The position numbers and the translations under genes are program-made. The notes under the pieces are model-generated. The model did not search any database. It saw only the letters and a list, made by a program, of their open reading frames with translations, and was not told the DNA's origin. This document shows, piece by piece, positions 40,815 to 47,910 of a stretch of 55,763 nt of DNA; position 1 is the stretch's first letter; each line of letters starts with the position of its first letter. Origin of the DNA: CAZKJL01 sp964611095 (GTDB taxonomy: Bacteria > Patescibacteriota > Gracilibacteria > Peribacterales > Peribacteraceae); contig CAZSWJ010000007.1 in NCBI GenBank assembly GCA_964611095.1, positions 1 through 55,763 on the forward strand, written 5' to 3'.

Positions 40815-43800
40815 CTACTGTCCGCTGCGTTGGCAACGGGAGTTCACGATTTCGGCCGTGACGGATGCTCCGATGATGAGCAGTCCCGAGATGATGAGAA
40901 GCACCGTGGGTTCCACGGAATGAATGAAGAACGCTTCGATGACGAACGTGATGAGGACCGAAAGATTGAACATCATGTACGCCAAGTACCCGTCGATGCG
41001 CTTGAACGCCTCGTAGTTGAGGAATTGGCCGGTGCCCACGAAGAGGCCGATGCCGAGGCCCAGGAAGAGCGTCGTGGGCGTGAGGGCTTGCAAGATGTTC
41101 TCGTGGAACAAGGGCGACAGAGCGATGATGGGAGCGGTGCCGAGGAGCAGGAAGAAGAAAATATGAATGTTGAGGAGCATGCCGTCGGTCTTCGGGAAAC
41201 TCTTGAGGTATTGAATCTGCCCGATGACGAGCAGCAAGTCGAAGAACATCGAAATCATCGCGAAGATGTCCCCGAGCACGCTGTACGACAACGTAAGCTG
41301 CGATTCGTTGTACACGAGGAGCGAGCTGCCCAAGCCTCCCAGAACGCCCAGCAAGAAGACGATGAGCATGTTCCTCGGCTGCTTGAGGTACGGGATTTCC
41401 TTGCGCCAGAAGAACGCCGCGACGATGAGTCCGAGGAGCGGCGAGAAGTTGTTGAAGAGGAGAAGGTTCGTGCCGCTCGTGTAAATCAAGCTCGCGTTTT
41501 TAAAATACATGTGACCCACTTGCCCGATGATGAGCGCCAAGAAAGCGCCGTTGTAATGGATGGAAAACTTTGGAATCTTTTTGTGCTGCACGAGATAGCG
41601 ACAGGAATACATCACAAAGGACGGCAGGAGGACGCCGATGCCGAGCAAGAACGTGCGAAGCGACGGTGCGAGGCCGTTCACGGGCGTGTAACGGATGTAG
41701 ATGGGCTCGAGTCCCCACACCAACACCGCGAGCAAGCGGATGCCGTAACCGACGACTTTGCGGGATTTGATGCCTTGCCACTCGTTCGTGGAAATGGGAT
41801 GCAGTTTTTTCTGATCGTACGCGGCAAACAGCGCATCCGTCTGGAAAAATCGGTACGTCACGTATCCCAAAAAGGCGGCGAAAATCGCAATGAGCGGGAG
41901 CAAACTGCTCGTGGCCTTTTGCAGCAACGTCATGCGGAGAACAAGAAGCACGAGACCCACGATATTGAGGAGCAGCGCCACGCCCAAGAACCATCGGTCC
42001 GTACGCATGCGGACGACGTAGTGCCGCAACAGTCGCAAAAGATAGTAGTTGAGAATGAGGATCGGAATGAGCGGCAAAATTTGGACGAAGACGCTGGGAA
42101 GCCACGAGAGCTGGGCGACGATTTGCTGATAGCGCGGGAACAAGATGATGTCTGCAAGCACGACCAACGACGACAGCAGGAACGCCCCGAGCATGAATGC
42201 CTTCTGGCGAGCGGGAAGCAGCGTCTGAACGCCGGAAATCCATTCCTGACGCTCCAAGAGCTCGATGAAGTCGGCGAATTGCAAACGGTCCTGCGTCTGT
42301 CCGCTGACGCTGATTTCCATGCCGTGATCCGCCGTCGGCTCCACGCTCACGCTTTTCACGGCTGCCTCGCTCATGCGCACGATGCCGTGAAATTGAGAGA
42401 GCACATCCTGCCCCGGGTGCTCGGCGGCCGTGATGGTGAGACGGAACGGATAGACGCCTTTTTTCTTCTTGCCCGCGAGCTTCGCCTGATTGCCTTCGGG
42501 AAACAAGAAAAACACGATGTCGCGTGCACGCAACACTCCTTCACCGATCATCGAAAGAACTTGATCGAAGCTCTCGCGGCGGAAATGCTCGGCGACGTGT
42601 TGGCATTGCGTGCGCGACAATTCCGAGAGCAGTCCTTTGTTGTAATGATCCAATTCCTTCTGGAGAAGAGTGGCTCCCAGAGCCAATTTATCGGACTTGT
42701 CGGACTTCTTGAGCACGTCGACGATGAGAAGTCTGGCATGACGGGTCGACACCATTTGCAACCAATCGAATGCGACCTGCGGTGACGTATCGAACGTCAG
42801 GTGAACTTCGTCGTCTTCACGGAGAATTTCGGCGCCGGAAATGGGGCGGCCGTTCACGGTGAGAAGCTTCACCGTACCGGCGCGTTCGTCGTAGAGAGCG
42901 TACGCGCTGTCGAGCGCCGTGGCTCCTTTGGGAAGCGACAAACGTTGCTTGTCCACGGTGACGGAAATCGTCTCACGCAAAATGTCGGACTCCAGCGCCT
43001 CCCAAAACGCACTGCTGCTGTCGCGGGTCTGCAAGTCGAGCGACGCCGAACGCTTGAGCCACGCAAACGTGGGCGGAAGTGCGCCCGCATTTTGGAAGAG
43101 CAGCGTCGTGACGCCGTGCATGGCTTGCTCGTACATCTCGGGGGTGCGGATCCGAACCTCGATGATGGAACCGTCCGGAAGCGTGACGAACGTATGCAGA
43201 CTTTGGTATCCGGCATCGCTGGGTGCGGCGATGAAATCACGGAACTGGGCGCTCTGCGGTCTGTAGAGCGTGTGCAACGTCTTGAGGAGGTGATAACAAT
43301 CTTCCTCGCTGCGAACGATGATGCTGATGGAAAACGCATCCTGGAGAAGCGCCGCGCCGCCACGCTCTTCGACGCGCTGATGGAAAATGAGCAAGTTTCT
43401 CGGCTGCAGGAACACCTGGAGCACGCGATCCTCGCCTTCTTTCTTGATGAGCTCACGTTCCAGCATGAGCGGGATGGACTCGGCCTGATGACAGAGCCTG
43501 TTCCGCTCCGTCCGCTCGCTCGGACCGACATCGAACGCATGCGGCACGCAGTATTCCGCGAACGTGCGGCGCATTTCGCGCATGCCGAGATGGAATGCGA
43601 TCTTGTAGTAGACCGTGAGCGTCTCGATGGCGAAGCGACGTCGGCGCTCGGGCGTTGGGAGCGAGTCGATGGTCTGAACGTTGTGGAGGCGATCGGCGAG
43701 CTTGATGACGATGCTGCGCATGTCCAGCCGCATGACGTCGAAGAGCTTGCGGAGGGTCTCGATTTTGCGATCCAGCGGCAAATCGGGGCTCAGGTCGGCC

Positions 43801-44117
43801 TGGCTGAATTTGGTGATGCCTTCCACGAGGAGCGACGCATGGCGACCGAAACGCTCCATCATCTCCTCTTTCGTGACCTCGGTATCCTCGAGCACGTCGT
43901 GGAGTAACGCCGCAATGACCGTATCTCGATCGGCTTTCCACCCTGCGACGATTTCGGCGACGGCGATGGGGTGGAGCACGTACGGCGAACCGTCTTCACG
44001 CTTCTGCGGAGCGTGCGCCTGTACGGCGAAGTCGAACGCGCGACGGACATCGGCCACTTCGCCGGGCGAAAGATGTTTGAGTGCCGCCGCAAGACGACGG
44101 AAATCCGGTTGCTGCAT
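40815..44117 (-). CDS. RelA/SpoT homologue fused to a DMT (EamA-like) transporter
   Basis: 1100 residues. The N-terminal HD hydrolase domain of RSH proteins is intact: H49, HD at 73-74 with ED at 77-78 (LLHDVLEDT) and D142 (KLADRLHN). A synthetase domain (about 225-345) keeps DAGYQSLHTFV and EVRIRT, but the basic YSIxxKM-type loop is altered (LIFHQRV), so synthesis may be lost. TGS (about 383-445) and ACT-like (about 555-632) domains follow. Then come four membrane helices (640-757) and a ten-helix EamA/DMT-like transporter (about 788-1090). Start 44117: TATTCT 9 bases upstream; longer ATGs exist. No frameshift is visible at the junctions. Confidence 0.85.
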   Translation of the reverse strand: MQQPDFRRLAAALKHLSPGEVADVRRAFDFAVQAHAPQKREDGSPYVLHPIAVAEIVAGWKADRDTVIAALLHDVLEDTEVTKEEMMERFGRHASLLVEGITKFSQADLSPDLPLDRKIETLRKLFDVMRLDMRSIVIKLADRLHNVQTIDSLPTPERRRRFAIETLTVYYKIAFHLGMREMRRTFAEYCVPHAFDVGPSERTERNRLCHQAESIPLMLERELIKKEGEDRVLQVFLQPRNLLIFHQRVEERGGAALLQDAFSISIIVRSEEDCYHLLKTLHTLYRPQSAQFRDFIAAPSDAGYQSLHTFVTLPDGSIIEVRIRTPEMYEQAMHGVTTLLFQNAGALPPTFAWLKRSASLDLQTRDSSSAFWEALESDILRETISVTVDKQRLSLPKGATALDSAYALYDERAGTVKLLTVNGRPISGAEILREDDEVHLTFDTSPQVAFDWLQMVSTRHARLLIVDVLKKSDKSDKLALGATLLQKELDHYNKGLLSELSRTQCQHVAEHFRRESFDQVLSMIGEGVLRARDIVFFLFPEGNQAKLAGKKKKGVYPFRLTITAAEHPGQDVLSQFHGIVRMSEAAVKSVSVEPTADHGMEISVSGQTQDRLQFADFIELLERQEWISGVQTLLPARQKAFMLGAFLLSSLVVLADIILFPRYQQIVAQLSWLPSVFVQILPLIPILILNYYLLRLLRHYVVRMRTDRWFLGVALLLNIVGLVLLVLRMTLLQKATSSLLPLIAIFAAFLGYVTYRFFQTDALFAAYDQKKLHPISTNEWQGIKSRKVVGYGIRLLAVLVWGLEPIYIRYTPVNGLAPSLRTFLLGIGVLLPSFVMYSCRYLVQHKKIPKFSIHYNGAFLALIIGQVGHMYFKNASLIYTSGTNLLLFNNFSPLLGLIVAAFFWRKEIPYLKQPRNMLIVFLLGVLGGLGSSLLVYNESQLTLSYSVLGDIFAMISMFFDLLLVIGQIQYLKSFPKTDGMLLNIHIFFFLLLGTAPIIALSPLFHENILQALTPTTLFLGLGIGLFVGTGQFLNYEAFKRIDGYLAYMMFNLSVLITFVIEAFFIHSVEPTVLLIISGLLIIGASVTAEIVNSRCQRSGQ

Positions 44118-44241
44118 GTCACGCTCAGAATAGGGCCGAGTGCCGTCCCCTGCCAGCACATCAGGACGGAAAAATGCGACGACCTGCATGTGCCGCACGA
44201 CGAAACGGAAAAATGCGTTCTCGAGAAGAAAAGAACGTACG

Positions 44242-44270
44242 AAAAAAGGCCCCGAAGGGCCTCTTTTTTT
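44242..44270 (-). terminator. Bidirectional terminator of the minigene
   Basis: AGGCCC-CGAA-GGGCCT (44247-44262), read on the minus strand as AGGCCC-TTCG-GGGCCT with a UUCG tetraloop. Ts follow on the minus strand (44246-44242) and CTTTTTTT on the plus strand (44263-44270). Confidence 0.9.
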
Positions 44271-44284
44271 GAATGGCTTAGCAA

Positions 44285-44317
44285 TTACTTGCCGCAGCCG
44301 CATCCGTTACCAGACAT
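44285..44317 (-). CDS. 10-residue Cys/Gly peptide MSGNGCGCGK
   Basis: An ATG-to-TAA frame of 10 codons encodes MSGNGCGCGK. It is the only frame inside a compact unit: a near-consensus promoter (44349-44378), a transcript of about 100 bases and a UUCG-loop terminator. The two cysteines spaced C-x-C could bind a metal or be modified. Alternatives are a leader peptide or a non-coding small RNA in which this frame is accidental. It lies between pyrD and the RSH fusion, all on the minus strand. Confidence 0.5.
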   Translation of the reverse strand: MSGNGCGCGK

Positions 44318-44348
44318 GGTGGAGATGGGTAATGAATAAAACAACGTC

Positions 44349-44378
44349 ATTATAGTTTAGTACTAAACCAATTGTCAA
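44349..44378 (-). promoter_or_regulatory. Consensus promoter with palindromic operator (minigene)
   Basis: Minus strand TTGACA (44373-44378) and TATAAT (44349-44354), both perfect, with an 18-base spacer. The 14 bases next to the -10 (44355-44368) are the perfect palindrome GTTTAGT-ACTAAAC, an apt repressor site. It is the strongest promoter by sequence in the window. Confidence 0.85.
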
Positions 44379-44410
44379 GAGTCGGAACATAAACGGCCTT
44401 GACGACCCTT

Positions 44411-45340
44411 TTAGAGCATCTTCAGTTTCCCTTTCGCCTCGGCGATGCTCTTGTAGCCCTTCTTCTTGAGGATGGCGGCGAGTTCGTTATCGATGCGTCC
44501 GAAGCACGCGGGTCCCTCTTTCATGAACACCGTTCCGACCTGCACGGCATCCGCACCGCAGAGCAGGAATTCGAACGCGTCGGTGCCGGACTTGATGCCG
44601 CCGACGCCGATGATGGCCATCTTGTCGCCGAGCATCTGGCTGAACGCGCGGACGTTGGCGAGCGCCGTGGGCTTGATGTAGTCGCCGCCGAGTCCTCCGA
44701 AGCCGCCCTTGGGACGAATGGCGGGCTTCTCCGTCTCGGGATCGATGACGAGCGCGTTGCCGATGGAGTTGATGCAGGCGAGGAACGCGATGGGATATTT
44801 CTTGAGCACCGCGCCGATCTGTTCCCAGTGCACGGGGTCGAAGTACGGGGGCAGCTTGATGCCGAGCGGCTTCGTCGTTTTCTTGAAGACGTCTTTTAAA
44901 ATCTGATCCGTCATCTCGAAGTCATAGGCGATTTGCGGCTTGCCCTTGAGGTTCGGGCACGAGAGATTGAGCTCGATGAGGTCGACGTCGCTCTGCATGA
45001 ACGCGTCCACCAGAACCGGGATGTCCCCCGGCGCCATGCCGGCAAGACTCGCGATGACCGGCTGCCTGAATTCTTGCTTGAGCGTCTTCGTGATCTGCAG
45101 ATACTCCTTATAGCCGAGGTTCGGCAGACCCATGCTGTTGATGGATCCGAGCGGCAGATCCGCATAGCGCGGCTCCTCGTTCCCCTGTCGGGGTTCGATG
45201 GTGCACGACTTCATGACGATGGCCGACGAATCGGACGCGCCGATGATGCGGAGCTCCTCCAGCGTGACATCGTTCGGTCCTGCGGCATTGAAAACGTAAG
45301 AGTCCAGCGGGACCCCTGCGATCTGTGTAGCGGTGCTCAT
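44411..45340 (-). CDS. pyrD: Dihydroorotate dehydrogenase, class 1A-like
   Basis: Oxidises dihydroorotate to orotate in pyrimidine synthesis. The 309-residue soluble FMN enzyme has the active-site cysteine in ELNLSCPNLKGKPQIAYDFE, as in cytosolic class 1A enzymes that use fumarate. The FMN-binding GVGGIKSGTDAFEFLLCGADAVQVGT follows. No pyrK partner is near, in line with class 1A. Start 45340 (MSTATQIAG) fits TATGAT (45348-45353) 7 bases upstream, a leaderless transcript. It is 130 bases after pyrG. Confidence 0.93.
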   Translation of the reverse strand: MSTATQIAGVPLDSYVFNAAGPNDVTLEELRIIGASDSSAIVMKSCTIEPRQGNEEPRYADLPLGSINSMGLPNLGYKEYLQITKTLKQEFRQPVIASLAGMAPGDIPVLVDAFMQSDVDLIELNLSCPNLKGKPQIAYDFEMTDQILKDVFKKTTKPLGIKLPPYFDPVHWEQIGAVLKKYPIAFLACINSIGNALVIDPETEKPAIRPKGGFGGLGGDYIKPTALANVRAFSQMLGDKMAIIGVGGIKSGTDAFEFLLCGADAVQVGTVFMKEGPACFGRIDNELAAILKKKGYKSIAEAKGKLKML

Positions 45341-45469
45341 CGAAACGATCATACCAGACCTACCCGCTACCCGCCACTCGCTCCCCGTTCCAAGCTCTTG
45401 AGTCAGACTTTTAGTGCGCAACGAAAGGCTTGGACGGCAGTACTGCGCGAAACGCATGTGCTACCCGCC

Positions 45470-47107
45470 TTAGCTTTTGACTGCCTCCTTCATGAACGCC
45501 GCAAACAACGGATGCGGGCGGTGCGGGCGGCTCTTGAACTCCGGGTGGAACTGGCTTCCGAGCATGAAGGGATGATCTTTGATTTCCACGATTTCCATGA
45601 GCCCGCTCTGCGGCCATTCGCCGGAGAATACCAAGCCTCCGTCCTCCAAGCGCTTGCGGAAACTGTTGTTGAACTCGTAGCGGTGACGATGACGCTCGGA
45701 GATCTCGGGCGTGCCGTAGGCTTCGTACGCCTTCGTCCCTTTCTTGAGCTTGCACTTGAACTGACCGAGACGGAGCGTTCCTCCCATGCTCCTTCCCTTG
45801 TGCTGATCGGGCAGGAAATGCACGACGTATTTGTCCGGACTGAGCTTTTCCTTTTCATCGAACTCCTGACTCGTGAGCTCCGGATCGTTGAGGAGCGACC
45901 GCGCGAATTCGATGGCAAGGAGCTGCGAACCCAAGCACAAACCGAGGTACGGAGTCTTGGTCGTACGAGCGTAGTTCGCGGCGAGAATCTTTCCTTCAAT
46001 GCCGCGCGTACCGAAACCGCCCGGCACGATGATGCCCGCGCACGACTTGAGCTTCTTCCATTCGGCGACGTCTTTCTTCTCCAGCTTCTCGCTGTCCACC
46101 CACACCACCTCGGCTTTGCGACCGTGGAACACGGCGGCTGACTTGATGGATTCGATGACGCTCAAGTAGGCATCGTCGAGGTGCGTGTACTTGCCGACGA
46201 GACCGATCTTGATGGCTTTCTTCGCGTGCGCGTATCGATCTTGTCCGGCTTTCCACTCCTTCATATTGGGCTTCAACTTGCCGAGTCCGAGCTTTTGTCC
46301 GATGACGCTCGCAATGTCGTACTGCTCGAAATTGAGCGGCACGTCGTAGATGGACTTCACGGTTTGCGCGGGGATGACGGCCTCGCGCGGCACGTCGCAG
46401 AAGCGGCTGATCTTGTCCAAGAGTTCGCTCGGAATGTTGTGATCGGCGCGCGCGAGAATCATGTCGGGCTGCAGACCGATGCGACGGAGTTCGCGCACCG
46501 AAATCTGCGTGGGCTTGGTCTTGAGTTCCTTCGCTCCTTCCAAGTACGGAAGCAGCGTGAGATGCACGTGGAAAATGGTGTCCGAACCCAAGTCGGAACG
46601 CATCTGACGGATGGCTTCCAGGAACGGCTCTCCTTCGATGTCACCCACCGTGCCTCCCACTTCGATCATCATGATGTCGGCTCCGCTCTCCTTGGCGGCA
46701 TTCTTCATCCAATCTTTGATGGCGTTCGTGATGTGCGGCACGACTTGAATGGTGCCGCCGAGGAAGTCTCCTTTGCGCTCTTTGGCGAGCACCTCGGTGT
46801 AGATCTTTCCCGTCGTGACCGTGCTCAAGCGACTCATCGGTTCATCGATGAAACGCTCGTAGTGACCCAAGTCCAAATCCGTCTCGGCGCCGTCGTCCGT
46901 GACGAACACTTCGCCGTGCTGGAACGGACTCATGGTGCCGGGATCCACGTTCAAGTACGGATCGAGCTTTTGGACGAACACCTTGAATCCACAGGCCTTC
47001 ATGATGGCACCGATGGACGCCGTGGCGATGCCCTTGCCGAGCGAACTGCAGATGCCGCCCGTGACGATGATGTACTTGGGCTTCTTCAGGCGTGACTTTT
47101 GAGACAT
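45470..47107 (-). CDS. pyrG: CTP synthase
   Basis: Aminates UTP to CTP. The synthetase domain begins KYIIVTGGICSSLGKGI and contains LDPYLNVDPGTMSPFQHGEVFV and DGAETDLDLGHYERF. The glutamine amidotransferase domain has GGFGTRGIEGKI and the nucleophile Cys in YLGLCLGSQ. About 545 residues, normal. Start 47107 (MSQKSRLKK) is chosen; an ATG at 47131 adds 8 codons. A promoter TTGCTT (47196-47201), 16 bases, TAGAAT (47174-47179) lies upstream. Confidence 0.95.
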   Translation of the reverse strand: MSQKSRLKKPKYIIVTGGICSSLGKGIATASIGAIMKACGFKVFVQKLDPYLNVDPGTMSPFQHGEVFVTDDGAETDLDLGHYERFIDEPMSRLSTVTTGKIYTEVLAKERKGDFLGGTIQVVPHITNAIKDWMKNAAKESGADIMMIEVGGTVGDIEGEPFLEAIRQMRSDLGSDTIFHVHLTLLPYLEGAKELKTKPTQISVRELRRIGLQPDMILARADHNIPSELLDKISRFCDVPREAVIPAQTVKSIYDVPLNFEQYDIASVIGQKLGLGKLKPNMKEWKAGQDRYAHAKKAIKIGLVGKYTHLDDAYLSVIESIKSAAVFHGRKAEVVWVDSEKLEKKDVAEWKKLKSCAGIIVPGGFGTRGIEGKILAANYARTTKTPYLGLCLGSQLLAIEFARSLLNDPELTSQEFDEKEKLSPDKYVVHFLPDQHKGRSMGGTLRLGQFKCKLKKGTKAYEAYGTPEISERHRHRYEFNNSFRKRLEDGGLVFSGEWPQSGLMEIVEIKDHPFMLGSQFHPEFKSRPHRPHPLFAAFMKEAVKS

Positions 47108-47173
47108 AGGAGAAAGAGAGAGGATGTTCATTTGGGAGAACCCTCTTCGATTAATTTCACGAGCCCGCCGTGT

Positions 47174-47201
47174 ATTCTACTCAGAACGGGACAAAAAGCA
47201 A
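47174..47201 (-). promoter_or_regulatory. Promoter of pyrG
   Basis: Minus strand TTGCTT (47196-47201), 16-base spacer, TAGAAT (47174-47179). Predicted start near 47167. Confidence 0.65.
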
Positions 47202-47246
47202 GCGACGGACGGAGGAAACCGCCCGCCGCCGTGCATGAACATGCGA

Positions 47247-47606
47247 TTATTTGAGCGCCTTCTTCATCTTGCGAACGGCGCTTTTCTTGGCTTTGTTGGC
47301 CGCTGCGTTCACATCACCGACTTTCTCGGTGACGAATTTTTTCACCTCGTCTTTGGCGGAAGAATAATAATTCTGAACGTATTTCTTGCCATCGGCGATC
47401 TTGTCGTCCAGATGGTGCTGCTCCGCGAGCTGGCGCACCTCTTTTGCGACCACTTGGCCGTCTTGGGCCAAGTGCTTGCCGAGGATTTTAGCGGCCGCGG
47501 AAGCGTCTTTGGCGTTGACCATGTCGGCGCGGAGCTTCTTGTTGCTGAAGACGTAACCGGCCATGGCACCGCCGAGCGTGCCGAGTAAGAAGGAGAGTTT
47601 TTTCAT
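47247..47606 (-). CDS. YtxH-like small membrane-associated protein
   Basis: 119 residues: a glycine-containing hydrophobic start (MKKLSFLLGTLGGAMAGYVF), then a long helical, Lys/Ala-rich part (VQNYYSSAKDEVKKFVTEKV..KAKKSAVRKMKKALK). This matches the general form of YtxH-type stress proteins. Function is unknown. A possible role is membrane-proximal, with the basic tail binding nucleic acid or anionic surface. It is monocistronic. Confidence 0.75.
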   Translation of the reverse strand: MKKLSFLLGTLGGAMAGYVFSNKKLRADMVNAKDASAAAKILGKHLAQDGQVVAKEVRQLAEQHHLDDKIADGKKYVQNYYSSAKDEVKKFVTEKVGDVNAAANKAKKSAVRKMKKALK

Positions 47607-47696
47607 AGAAGCGATTGGGTAAGGAAATACATGCTAATCCTTAGGACGAGCGGTGTCACGAAATGTGACGATGAAAAGGGTTGCATGGTGGAAAAA

Positions 47697-47751
47697 GAGT
47701 GCAAAGAATACAAGGAATACAAAGAGTGCAAGGAAGCACTCCTTGCTTTGA
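47697..47751. repeat. Nonamer array with hairpin end
   Basis: Four tandem 9-base units: GAGTGCAAA GAATACAAG GAATACAAA GAGTGCAAG (47697-47732). Then GAAGCACTCCTTGCTTTG follows, the start of a complementary arm (GCAAGGA pairs with TCCTTGC). It belongs to the same class of short-period arrays as those at 1225, 6350 and 7109 but with period 9. Confidence 0.75.
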
Positions 47752-47766
47752 AATACCTGAAACAGG

Positions 47767-47894
47767 GTGTCGCATTGGAAAAATGCCGTGACGCTTCACG
47801 TGAAGCGTAGGTCATTTTTCCACGAGCGACTGTTTTTCTTTGCCACTTTCTTTTGCGTCAAAAGAAAGTGGAAGAAGATCGCGGACAAAGAAGT
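47767..47894. repeat. Dispersed 128-base repeat, copy 2
   Basis: Matches 8904-9104 with only two substitutions, without the 73-base extra segment. It contains the 13-bp stem CCACTTTCTTTTG with CAAAAGAAAGTGG (47843-47871). It ends 16 bases from the uvrC stop at 47911, the same distance as copy 1 from the valS stop. Both copies have the same orientation relative to the gene they follow. Confidence 0.9.
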
Positions 47895-47910
47895 GACATT
47901 GTTGTCGTCG

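Noticed and set aside
40830..42785. 651-codon open frame antisense to the RSH fusion
   Set aside because: Composition is Glu/Asp/Arg/His-rich as expected from the complement of membrane-protein codons; no domain, and the other strand is clearly coding.
40815..44117. Two genes fused by a frameshift artefact
   Set aside because: The frame runs unbroken through the ACT-like domain and linker helices with steady codon bias; no internal stop, start or promoter at the junction is apparent. Read data would still be needed to be certain.
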